Source: Planctomycetota bacterium
Lineage (GTDB): Bacteria; Planctomycetota; Phycisphaerae; Phycisphaerales; SM1A02
NCBI GenBank assembly: GCA_022560875.1
Contig: JADFSH010000017.1
Coordinates: 1-41,215, forward strand
DNA length: 41,215 nt
Direction: 5' to 3'
Shown here in pieces: positions 10,143 through 19,048 of the stretch (within the stretch, counting starts at the first letter, position 1; the number at the start of each line of letters is the position of its first letter). Under the pieces are notes generated by a model. That model did not search any database. It was not told where the DNA came from and saw nothing but the letters and a program-made list of their open reading frames with translations. The position numbers were made by a program, and so were the translations under genes.

Positions 10143-10277
10143 CATGGGGAGTTCACGCCGTACCTGAGCATCCGCGAAAGTCCGGGTTTCAGACCTTGGA
10201 ACGTGAAGGCCCGCGAGGTCCGCCCCCTGATCGACCACGCCGCCCGTGAGTATGGGCCGGACGGGGAGTGGGGATAA
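10143..10277 (+). pseudogene. 3' remnant of an unidentified coding sequence
   Basis: From 10149 one frame reads EFTPYLSIRESPGFRPWNVK and then AREVRPLIDHAAREYGPDGE before TAA 10275-10277. Most of its codons end in G or C, like true genes here, yet it has no start codon, no RBS and no upstream body: reading back, it merges with AT-richer DNA and the ankyrin stop. I read it as the tail of a gene whose 5' part was deleted. The family is not recognised. Just before it (10111-10142) is a small run of CTTGxxGTCTTGA-like repeats with a 13-bp palindrome at 10118-10130. Confidence 0.4.
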
Positions 10278-10368
10278 AGCCATAAGAGAGCAGGATTGAG
10301 GAACAGGACGAACAGATTACGGGACCGGTACATGTCTTGGGTTATACTGAACAACTCAATCAACAGTT

Positions 10369-11322
10369 ATGCGTGGCGCACTGATGAATGATGATGCGAA
10401 ACCAACCGGGCGAATTGTAATCACGGGAGGCTCAGGCTTTCTCGGATTGAACTTGGCGCGTCATCTCGCTGATCAGGGGTGCGAGGTCGTCGTGATATCA
10501 CGAAATGAACCAGCCGAAAAAGGCCCTTGGAAGCACGCCACATGGGATGGGCGATCCTTGGGCGATTGGGCGAGCCATCTGGAAGGTGCGGCGGCCTTGG
10601 TGAATCTGGCGGGCCGGTCGGTTGACTGCATCAAAACCCCTGACCATTGTGACGAAATAATGCGTTCACGGGTTGAGTCAACCGAAGTGCTTGGTCGAGC
10701 ACTGCGAGAGATCCAGACACCCCCGCCGGTGTGGGTACAAATGTCCACTGCCCATATCTACGGCGATCCGTCGGAAAACATTGTATGTGATGAGGACTCC
10801 GCATTCGGCTACGGGCTTGCACCTGATGTAGGACGGGCCTGGGAAGACGCCTATGCGCGATCCGTACCTCCTGAGACGCGACAGGTGATTGCCCGAACCA
10901 GCTTTGTTCTGGGGCGAAAAGGCGGCGCGGTGCACCGCCTGGCCATGCTCGCGCGTTGGGGACTGGGAGGAACTGTCGGTCACGGACGTCAAGGCATCAG
11001 CTGGATCCATGAAGACGACATGAATCATTTTTTTGTTCAGGCGATCACCAACGATCAAATGACGGGCGCATATATTGTCACCGCACCGAATCCGGTCGCA
11101 AATCGTGAATTCATGCGCGAGTTGCGACGGGTGCTCGGAAAAACAATAGGCCTTCCTGCGGCTGAGTGGATGGTGCGAATTGGAGCCCCATTATTCATGC
11201 GTACAGATCCAGAGCTTGCGTTGTACGGGCGATACTGTGTCTCACGTCGATTGGAAGAAGAAGGATTTGAATTTAAATTCGCGGATCTGACAACTGCGCT
11301 GAACGACTTATTCGACAGGTAA
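10369..11322 (+). CDS. TIGR01777-family NAD(P)-dependent epimerase (YfcH/SulA-like)
   Basis: A 317-residue extended short-chain dehydrogenase. The Rossmann start [20 protein letters not shown] holds the GGxGFLG nucleotide loop. [10 protein letters not shown] and [12 protein letters not shown] follow the TIGR01777 pattern, including the family's usual replacement of the YxxxK region by a late WEDAYA segment. [10 protein letters not shown] and the C-terminal domain also fit. The substrate is unknown for nearly all members. ATG 10384 is an alternative start; neither has a good Shine-Dalgarno. TATACT at 10343-10348 may be a -10 box. By eye, codons use A/T in third position more than the neighbouring genes do, and a gene scar lies upstream, so acquisition by transfer is possible. 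Confidence 0.88.
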   Translation: MRGALMNDDAKPTGRIVITGGSGFLGLNLARHLADQGCEVVVISRNEPAEKGPWKHATWDGRSLGDWASHLEGAAALVNLAGRSVDCIKTPDHCDEIMRSRVESTEVLGRALREIQTPPPVWVQMSTAHIYGDPSENIVCDEDSAFGYGLAPDVGRAWEDAYARSVPPETRQVIARTSFVLGRKGGAVHRLAMLARWGLGGTVGHGRQGISWIHEDDMNHFFVQAITNDQMTGAYIVTAPNPVANREFMRELRRVLGKTIGLPAAEWMVRIGAPLFMRTDPELALYGRYCVSRRLEEEGFEFKFADLTTALNDLFDR

Positions 11323-11348
11323 TATTGTTTGCGGACATCCGAGATGGC

Positions 11349-12443
11349 TCATGGCTTCAATTCCAACGCCGTCCACCCGATCCCGTCCGGTTCATTCCCT
11401 GCCGTCAGTCGATCGACGATCTCGAACGTCTTCAGGTCGATCACGGTGATGATGTCGGCGTTGGTGTTGGCGACGTAGGCGTGGAGGCCATCGGGGGGGA
11501 TGAGGATTCCCACCGGCACGGGGGAGTCGCCGAAGCGGTCGCCGAAGAGGCGGTCCTTGGTTCCCTCCAGGGCCTTGAGCTCCATCGAGATACGCTTGAT
11601 AAGCGTGCGCTTCTTCGCGTCGAACACCACGACATCGCCCGAGGAGGCACAGGAGACCAGCACGTACCGGCCATCCGGCGTGAACTTGCAGCGGATGGGG
11701 AACGTCGCGCAGTCCATGGTGTACACAACCTTCAACGTCGTCGCATCGACGATGGTCACGTTGTTGGCCACGCGGTTACCCACCCAGATCTCTTTTCCAT
11801 CGGGCGAGACATCGACACCCTCGGAGCCTTCGCCGGTGGCGATGCGGGCGATGAAGGTTCCTGATTCAAGGTCTATGACACTGATGGAACTCGAACCGAG
11901 ATTGGCGACATACGCGCGGCGGCCATCCGGGGACAAGACAACCATGTGACTGAGTTCACCCTCGGTGTCGATGGCCTTGATGACCTCGCCCTTGGCAAGA
12001 TCGACGATGAGGAGTTTTTTCGCAACCTCGGAGGTGACAACGATACGCTGACCATCAGCGAAAAACAGAATGCCGTGCGGACGTTTGTATTCGCCGAGGT
12101 CGATGGTCTTGGTGACGGTTCGCGTGGGCAGGTCGATCAGGCTGAGGCTGTTGCCGGGGGTGCGAGTGCCGTAGTTGCACACGACCGCGGTCTTTCCATC
12201 CGGAGACACCGCGACCTCATGCGGTCCGTCGCCCACGGCAATCTTCCCAACCTCCTTGCCCGTCTCGCGATTCAGCAGCGAAACGGAGGCTTCATCCTTG
12301 TTGAGGACGATGAGCGTCCCGCCTCCGCCGGACATGCCCTCGGCCCCGGATGGGCTCTCGCCCCGGGTCGTCTGAGCTTCCGCTTCAGTCGCAGTCATCA
12401 TCACCAGCAACATCAATGCCATCATCGTCAACGTGAAGTGCAT
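11349..12443 (-). CDS. Exported YncE/YVTN-type beta-propeller protein
   Basis: A 364-residue protein. ATG 12443 has AAGGAG nine bases upstream and opens a signal peptide (residues 1-22, MHFTLTMMALMLLVMMTATE, cut near AEAQ). The mature part is built of about 40-residue blades with repeated VSPDGKTAVVCNYGT, VSPDGKEIWVGNRVANNVTI and DGRYVLVSCASSGDVVV motifs, as in the YVTN/YncE family of seven-bladed propellers. Such proteins are periplasmic or secreted and usually serve as binding scaffolds; the ligand is unknown. It is convergent with the epimerase gene (26-bp gap) and co-directional with aroC upstream, but separated from it by over 100 bp. Confidence 0.85.
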   Translation of the reverse strand: MHFTLTMMALMLLVMMTATEAEAQTTRGESPSGAEGMSGGGGTLIVLNKDEASVSLLNRETGKEVGKIAVGDGPHEVAVSPDGKTAVVCNYGTRTPGNSLSLIDLPTRTVTKTIDLGEYKRPHGILFFADGQRIVVTSEVAKKLLIVDLAKGEVIKAIDTEGELSHMVVLSPDGRRAYVANLGSSSISVIDLESGTFIARIATGEGSEGVDVSPDGKEIWVGNRVANNVTIVDATTLKVVYTMDCATFPIRCKFTPDGRYVLVSCASSGDVVVFDAKKRTLIKRISMELKALEGTKDRLFGDRFGDSPVPVGILIPPDGLHAYVANTNADIITVIDLKTFEIVDRLTAGNEPDGIGWTALELKP

Positions 12444-12557
12444 GTTCAACTCCTTCAATCCCTCACGGACCGCAAAGTGAATCTGATTACTGTCCCACTC
12501 GGCCTGCACAGCAGACCCGACTCTAACACCCGCTACCTGACACCTATTTACTCCCTC

Positions 12558-13775
12558 CTATTCCTCCGTCTGCTCCGCCTCCAGGCCTACCGACGCCGGC
12601 GTCTCTTCCAACGGCAGCCGGCGCGCCATCTCCATGAATATCTCATAGTTGCCCAGGGCCTGGTGCATCGAGTCGCCGCTGAACTTTTCCATCAGGGACC
12701 GGGCGACCTCGAACGCGACGACATTCTCCATCACCACACTCGCGGCGGGCAGCGCACAAACATCACTGCGCTCATACGCGGAGTGTTCGGCTTTCTTGGT
12801 ATTCAGATCGACGCTGGGCATGCCCCGCAGGAGGGTGGAGATTGGCTTCATGGTTCCGCGCACGACGATGGGCATGCCATTGGTCATGCCGCCTTCGAGC
12901 CCGCCGGCGTTGTTGGTGGGGCGGACGAAGCCGAGCGAGGCCTGTCCGCGTTTCTGCGGGTCGTATTCGATGGGGTCGTGGACTTCGGAGCCCACGCGGT
13001 TGGCGCAGTCCTTGCCCAGCCCGATCTCGACGGCCTTGAACGCCTGGATACCCATGACCGCGGCGGCGATACGGGAATCGAGCTTTTCATGCCAGTTGGC
13101 GCAGGTGCCGATGCCGGGCGGGCAGCCGAAGACATGGGTCTCGACCAGGCCGCCGACGGTGTCCTTGTTGACCTTGGCGTTGCGGATGTGCTCGATGATT
13201 TTTTCGCTCACCGCCTGATCGGGGCAGTAGACCTCCGAGGCGTCGCGGGCGCGGAGGAGCAGTTCGAGATTCTCCGGCGTGGGCTGTACATCCGAAGCGA
13301 CCTTCATCATCCCCAGCACGAAGCCGAAGACCTCAATGCCGAACGCCCGGAGGAGGCATCGGGCGACGGCCCCCGCGGCGGTGCGGGCGGCGGTCTCCCG
13401 GGCGCTGGCCCGCTCCAGGGTTTCGCGGCAATCAGTGGTCAGCCATTTGATCGAACCGGCAAGGTCGGCATGACCGGGCCGGGGGCGATAGACAGGGGGC
13501 GTGCGCTTCAGGTCGTCGAGTCGGGAGTCCCGGTTGGGAATCTGCATCACGAGGGGCGAGCCGATGGTGTGGCCATGACGCAGGCCCGCGAGAAAGGTGA
13601 CGGCATCCTTCTCGATTTTCATCCGTGCCCCGCGCCCGTAGCCGCCCTGACGACGCTGGAGTTCGGCGTTGATGAAATCGACATCGAGCACGAGCCCGGC
13701 GGGCATGCCATTGACCATGACGGTCAGGGCCGGTCCGTGCGATTCACCGGCGGTATGGTAGGAGAGGGCAGGCAT
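12558..13775 (-). CDS. aroC: Chorismate synthase
   Basis: About 405 residues. It converts 5-enolpyruvylshikimate-3-phosphate to chorismate with reduced FMN, the last common step to aromatic amino acids. Visible signatures are YHTAGESHGPALTVMVNG near the N-terminus, RPGHADLAGSIKW, ARETAARTAAGAVAR and the C-terminal MTNGMPIVVRGTMKPISTLL. ATG 13775 is chosen because homology starts there; ATGs at 13781 and 13784 add only two or three residues, and no candidate has a clear RBS. It is slightly longer than usual, with a short C-terminal extension rich in Glu. It is divergent from hslU across a 79-bp gap and lies 1.5 kb from the aroD-aroE fusion on the same strand. Confidence 0.95.
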   Translation of the reverse strand: MPALSYHTAGESHGPALTVMVNGMPAGLVLDVDFINAELQRRQGGYGRGARMKIEKDAVTFLAGLRHGHTIGSPLVMQIPNRDSRLDDLKRTPPVYRPRPGHADLAGSIKWLTTDCRETLERASARETAARTAAGAVARCLLRAFGIEVFGFVLGMMKVASDVQPTPENLELLLRARDASEVYCPDQAVSEKIIEHIRNAKVNKDTVGGLVETHVFGCPPGIGTCANWHEKLDSRIAAAVMGIQAFKAVEIGLGKDCANRVGSEVHDPIEYDPQKRGQASLGFVRPTNNAGGLEGGMTNGMPIVVRGTMKPISTLLRGMPSVDLNTKKAEHSAYERSDVCALPAASVVMENVVAFEVARSLMEKFSGDSMHQALGNYEIFMEMARRLPLEETPASVGLEAEQTEE

Positions 13776-13805
13776 GGTCATCATCTTAGCGTTGGCGGAA
13801 AGATG

Positions 13806-13835
13806 TTGCTTACGGGTAAACGGAAACTGTATACA
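13806..13835 (+). promoter_or_regulatory. Probable hslU promoter
   Basis: TTGCTT (13806-13811), an 18-bp spacer and TATACA (13830-13835) lie in the aroC-hslU divergent gap, with a predicted start about 13 bases before ATG 13855. Confidence 0.5.
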
Positions 13836-13854
13836 ACGCCTACCATACGCACCC

Positions 13855-15231
<1,377 letters not shown>

Positions 15232-15243
15232 TTGCCACAAGAC

Positions 15244-15274
15244 CCCCCGGTGTATTCACCGGGGGCTAATTTTT
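15244..15274 (+). terminator. Rho-independent terminator of hslU
   Basis: CCCCCGGTG (15244-15252) pairs perfectly with CACCGGGGG (15257-15265) around a TATT loop, followed by CTAATTTTT. It lies 12 bp beyond the hslU stop. Confidence 0.9.
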
Positions 15275-15318
15275 GGTGTGTTCAACGAGGGGGAATGTTG
15301 GTGTGATCACCGGGGGGG
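15249..15318. repeat. Three degenerate 25-26 bp tandem repeats at a convergent gene junction
   Basis: GGTGTATTCACCGGGGG (15249), GGTGTGTTCAACGAGGGGG (15275) and GGTGTGATCACCGGGGGGG (15300) are related units spaced 26 and 25 bp apart. The first forms the right part of the hslU terminator; the third runs across the aroD-aroE stop codon (15307-15309). Confidence 0.6.
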
Positions 15319-16881
15319 TATGTTGGCGGCATCAACCGGTAGCGGCTGACCAGTCCATATTGTGAACTGCGCGCCAGCCTGGCGGACGAACATGGCCATG
15401 CCGTCCAGCGTCTTCGCCCCCGCCGCTTCCGCCTGCTTGAGCAGGGGCGTCTCCACCGGGTTGTACACCGTGTCCATAACCAGGGCGCCCTTCAGCGGCG
15501 AATCCTCGGGCAGGGGTGACAATTCGGCCGTCTCAGTACCTGCCATTCCCAGCGGTGTGCAGTTGATGTAGATGTCGAAGGGCTGCGAGGAAAGTTGCGC
15601 CGCTTCGCCGACCGACACGGAACCCAAGGTGCCGAACTCGCCGGCCAGCGCCTCTGCCCGGTCGCGCGAGCGATTGAAGATCGTCACGTTGGCTCCGATC
15701 TGGGCCAGGCCCGCGACAATCCCCCGCGCTGCGCCCCCCGCCCCGAGCATCGCCACCGATTTGCCCGCCATCCCCTCGAACTCGATGTCCAGACTGGCGC
15801 AGAGAGCCTGAATCGCCGCCGGACAGTCGGTATTGCTCGCTTCGATTGTGCCATCCTCGTTCACCGTCAGCGTGTTCGCAGCCCCGATGGTCTCGGCCAG
15901 GGGATCGACCTTGCCCCCCCGCTCCTTCACGAATCGCAGCAGGTTCTCCTTATGGGGAATCGTCACGCTGGCCCCCCGGAAGTGCAGCGGCGCGAAATCG
16001 AGAAACGCCCCTACGGTCGCCTTGAAGTGTTCGTACTCCGGCGGGATGGGCAGGGGCAGGTACACACCATCATGACCGACCGCTTCAAAGCCCGCGTTAT
16101 GCAGGGCGGGGCTGAGGGAGTGACCGACGGGCCAACCGATCACGCCGTAGACCCTGGTATCGCGCCCGATGGAATCAAAGCGATAGAGCTGGCGCAAATC
16201 GTCGATGGTCGGCTGTCCCGGCGCGGTCTCTCTCCCCGGCATCACCGTGGCGAAGGTCAGAAAACCGCCGAACTTCGATGCCAGCACGCGGCTCATGAGT
16301 CCAAACTCGCCCATGCACAAGGCGATGGTAGGTTTCTGTCGCTCGGCGAGCAGTTCAAAGGCCTGGAGATTGTCGCGGAGTGATCTCGCGAACCACACAA
16401 CCTTGATAATCGAGCCGCCCGGGGTGTTTGTCATTGCCTCGATAATCCGGAACAGATCAGCAGGCCGACCTTGAAGGTCATGACTGGACAGAATGACCCC
16501 CCCCTCCGACCCGGCTTTCGTCAGCTCCGAAGCCAGTCGCTCAGGCATGTCCACATGTTTTGCGGCACATTTCTGCTCAATATCTAGATAGCGGGGCGGC
16601 TGCGGAAGTCTTGCGATCCGCTCCAGCAGTTCCATCCGATCCGATTCATCACCGTCATAAAGCCCCCCTTCCCACTTCGGACGACAGGTGACGATGGAGG
16701 AAACCGGGCAATGCCGCAACAGCTCCTCCACCGCCTTGGCAGCACCATCCTCGACGGCGATCGCGTCGATTCGCCATTCGATCAGCTTCGCCCCGGCCTT
16801 GACGGCCAGATCAGCCCGGTCCAGAGCTTCATCCAGAGCGATCAGACTATCGACGAATATGGAGCTGGCGAGAAAGGTCAT
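15307..16881 (-). CDS. aroDE: Fused type I 3-dehydroquinate dehydratase / shikimate dehydrogenase
   Basis: A 524-residue bifunctional enzyme for two consecutive shikimate-pathway steps. Residues 1 to about 235 form the type I dehydroquinase barrel: LIEWRIDAI, VTCRPKWEGG, catalytic histidine in VILSSHDLQG, Schiff-base lysine in GGSIIKVVWFA. Residues about 245-524 form AroE: YGVIGWPVGHSLSPALHNAG, catalytic lysine in VTIPHKENL, the NTDC aspartate, and a Rossmann loop MLGAGGAARGI. The order AroD-AroE resembles the plant enzyme; fusions also occur in Planctomycetes and Chlamydiae. ATG 16881 fits the dehydroquinase start; no strong RBS is seen. aroC lies nearby on the same strand beyond hslU. Confidence 0.94.
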   Translation of the reverse strand: MTFLASSIFVDSLIALDEALDRADLAVKAGAKLIEWRIDAIAVEDGAAKAVEELLRHCPVSSIVTCRPKWEGGLYDGDESDRMELLERIARLPQPPRYLDIEQKCAAKHVDMPERLASELTKAGSEGGVILSSHDLQGRPADLFRIIEAMTNTPGGSIIKVVWFARSLRDNLQAFELLAERQKPTIALCMGEFGLMSRVLASKFGGFLTFATVMPGRETAPGQPTIDDLRQLYRFDSIGRDTRVYGVIGWPVGHSLSPALHNAGFEAVGHDGVYLPLPIPPEYEHFKATVGAFLDFAPLHFRGASVTIPHKENLLRFVKERGGKVDPLAETIGAANTLTVNEDGTIEASNTDCPAAIQALCASLDIEFEGMAGKSVAMLGAGGAARGIVAGLAQIGANVTIFNRSRDRAEALAGEFGTLGSVSVGEAAQLSSQPFDIYINCTPLGMAGTETAELSPLPEDSPLKGALVMDTVYNPVETPLLKQAEAAGAKTLDGMAMFVRQAGAQFTIWTGQPLPVDAANIPPR

Positions 16882-16935
16882 GTCGGGTCATCGTACCTTC
16901 CGGTATCACCCCTTGAGACTCGGGAGTTTCAATCA

Positions 16936-16976
16936 GGGATTATCCCCAGTCTCTCGGAAATGAGGATATTCCTCAT
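16936..16976. promoter_or_regulatory. Two short palindromes upstream of aroDE
   Basis: GGGATTATCCC (16936-16946) and ATGAGGATATTCCTCAT (16960-16976, 7-bp arms) lie in the 232-bp gap between the divergent aroDE and DUF2470 genes, 55-95 bp before the aroDE start. Position fits an operator or a leader hairpin; no regulator is assigned. Confidence 0.35.
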
Positions 16977-17014
16977 CCCTGGTGCCGTGGCCATTCGCGC
17001 TTATCTCGACGACA

Positions 17015-17043
17015 TTGGTTTTCAAAGCAATCCGGAATATCAA
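17015..17043 (+). promoter_or_regulatory. Possible promoter for the DUF2470 gene
   Basis: TTGGTT (17015-17020), a 17-bp spacer and TATCAA (17038-17043), about 70 bp before ATG 17114. The -10 match is moderate. Confidence 0.3.
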
Positions 17044-17113
17044 ACCGCCATCTGAAAACAGCACTTCCCCCCCCCATACCAATGTTCAGTCACCCGTCAG
17101 CTATCATGCCCGC

Positions 17114-17779
17114 ATGGCGGACGAGATCGTGGAAAAAGCTTATCGCCACCTTCGTGGTCATAGTTGTGCCCATATCCGTTTCGAAGAACATTTCAGACCT
17201 TTGCACTATGTATTCCACCAAGACGGTCGCCTGGCTGCTCCGGTCATGGTCGCGATGCTTCAGGCGATGGAAACCGTGATCTTTGTTCCCGAGGTCGCCG
17301 AGAACGCCTTGGAAGTGCTGGTCACGCTCGACGAGCTTGACGAGCATGGACCCGAGGGTGCGATCACCGATCGCTGGCGGATCTACCATGGCGACCCGCC
17401 GGATGTCCGCTGGGCGATAATGAATATCGACGCGGGCAAACTGGAGGGTTCGGTGATCGACGGCGAGGTGCTATTGCGGGCCAATCCCTTCGCTTCCGAA
17501 GAGTCGCGGATCTGCAAACACATGAACCAGGCACATAGCGCCGACTTGCACATCCTTGCCCTCCATTTCGCCCACATCGAGATTGAAAAACCGGTCATGG
17601 TCGGCATCGATCCGCTGGGAATCGACATCCGGGGACGATTTGAAGTGATCCGGATCAACACCACCGAAGCCATGCAAACCGCAGAGGATGCCCGCGTCAT
17701 TCTCAAAGGCATGGTCGAAAAGGTGAAAGACCTGCCTCATCCCGCGGATGTTACTTCGTCGGATGGGAGCGACGGGTGA
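17114..17779 (+). CDS. DUF2470 protein, HugZ-like (heme/FMN-binding-fold relative)
   Basis: A 221-residue protein. ATG 17114 (MADEIVEKAYRHLR) is chosen because longer upstream reading is proline/serine-rich and non-conserved. The N-terminal part (about 35-115) resembles the split-barrel flavin-reductase/pyridoxamine-oxidase fold. The C-terminal part has RICKHMNQAHSADLHILALH and VMVGIDPLGIDIRGR, the HMNxxH...GIDPxGxDxR signature of DUF2470 found in HugZ-type heme-degrading proteins and in plant chloroplast relatives. A role in heme or tetrapyrrole handling is inferred from the family only. The second histidine of HMNxxH is present. It is upstream of and co-directional with pepP (45-bp gap), possibly one transcript. 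Confidence 0.7.
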   Translation: MADEIVEKAYRHLRGHSCAHIRFEEHFRPLHYVFHQDGRLAAPVMVAMLQAMETVIFVPEVAENALEVLVTLDELDEHGPEGAITDRWRIYHGDPPDVRWAIMNIDAGKLEGSVIDGEVLLRANPFASEESRICKHMNQAHSADLHILALHFAHIEIEKPVMVGIDPLGIDIRGRFEVIRINTTEAMQTAEDARVILKGMVEKVKDLPHPADVTSSDGSDG

Positions 17780-17824
17780 ACGCTATAGTGCTCACTGTTT
17801 TCTGACGCTCAAAGAGGCCATCCC

Positions 17825-19048
17825 ATGCCCGAACCCGCCATCCCCCTCTCCGAATTCGCCGACCGACGCAAGAAACTGCGGGCCGCCCTGAAAAAATCCG
17901 TGGGGGTGGTTTTTTCGGGTGAGCCGAACGATCCCCTTCACGATGACTTCCGGCCCCACCCTCACTTCGAGTATCTCACCGGTATCACCGACGAGTCGGG
18001 GGCGATCCTCATTCTCGATCCGGCCAATCCTGTTGTCTCATTACGAGAGATTCTGATTCTGCGGCCTCTCAATCCGGAACTCGAAAAATGGGACGGCCTG
18101 CGACTGGAAGTCTCCAAGGCCCTCCGCGACCAGACCGGCTTTCACGTCATCCTCCGCAGCGACGGCTACAACCGCTACCCCCGCGCCATCAATGACGCGG
18201 TGAAACGCACCAAGTCCGTTTCTTGTCTCCACCCACTGGCGTTTCACACCCAGCCTGTCACCCCGGACCTGGCTTTGTTCAAGCTGCTCGCCGAACGCAT
18301 CCCCGGTCTGGTAATCGAGGACTGCACCGAGGAAGTCGCGAAGCTGCGTGCGGTGAAATCCAAAAACGAAGTCGCGATAATTCAGCGTGCCGTGGACATC
18401 TCCGCGAAGGGGTACGATGCGGTCATGCGGAACATCAAACCCGGCATGACGGAATTTGATGGCGAGGAACTGCTCCACCACGCCTATCAAACCCACGGCT
18501 CCCGCGGGCCCGCCTACGGCACAATCGTCGGGGCGGGAATCAACTCCACCGTCCTTCATTATCGCGCCAACAACCAGCCCCTCGTGGATGGCGATCTCAT
18601 CTGCATCGATTCCGGGGCAGCCTTCGGCGGCTACGGGGCGGACATTACCCGCACAATCCCCGTCACCGGCAAATTCACCAAACGCCAGCGGGAGATTTAC
18701 GAGATCGTGCTGAAGGCGGAGATGGCGACGATCAAGGCCGTCCGGCCCGGAGTGCGGATCACCGACCTCGACAAGGTCGCCCGGTCGATCATCAACAAGG
18801 CGGGTTACGGCGATTACTTCATCCACGGCATCGGCCACCACCTCGGCCTGGAAACCCACGATGTCACCCCCGACGGCCCCCTGAAAGTCGGCAACGTCAT
18901 CACGATCGAGCCGGGGATTTACATTCCCCAGGAAAAGCTCGGCGTGCGGATCGAGGACGATGTGGTGGTGACGAAGGACGGCTGCAGGAACCTCTCGGCG
19001 AAGATCCCCAAGAAAGCAACGGACATTGAGCGAATCATGGCGGGGTGA
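17825..19048 (+). CDS. pepP: Xaa-Pro aminopeptidase (M24B)
   Basis: A 407-residue cytoplasmic metallopeptidase that removes N-terminal residues preceding proline. The N-terminal creatinase-like domain (1 to about 170) contains PHPHFEYLTGITDESGAILI. The pita-bread domain has the five metal ligands in order: D262 (CIDSGA), D273 (GADITRT), H338 (HGIGHHLGLETHDV), E362 (TIEPGIY) and E377 (VRIEDDV). This is slightly shorter than E. coli PepP (441). ATG 17825 matches the family start. Its TGA directly abuts the stop of the convergent acetyltransferase gene, with no intervening base. Confidence 0.94.
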   Translation: MPEPAIPLSEFADRRKKLRAALKKSVGVVFSGEPNDPLHDDFRPHPHFEYLTGITDESGAILILDPANPVVSLREILILRPLNPELEKWDGLRLEVSKALRDQTGFHVILRSDGYNRYPRAINDAVKRTKSVSCLHPLAFHTQPVTPDLALFKLLAERIPGLVIEDCTEEVAKLRAVKSKNEVAIIQRAVDISAKGYDAVMRNIKPGMTEFDGEELLHHAYQTHGSRGPAYGTIVGAGINSTVLHYRANNQPLVDGDLICIDSGAAFGGYGADITRTIPVTGKFTKRQREIYEIVLKAEMATIKAVRPGVRITDLDKVARSIINKAGYGDYFIHGIGHHLGLETHDVTPDGPLKVGNVITIEPGIYIPQEKLGVRIEDDVVVTKDGCRNLSAKIPKKATDIERIMAG

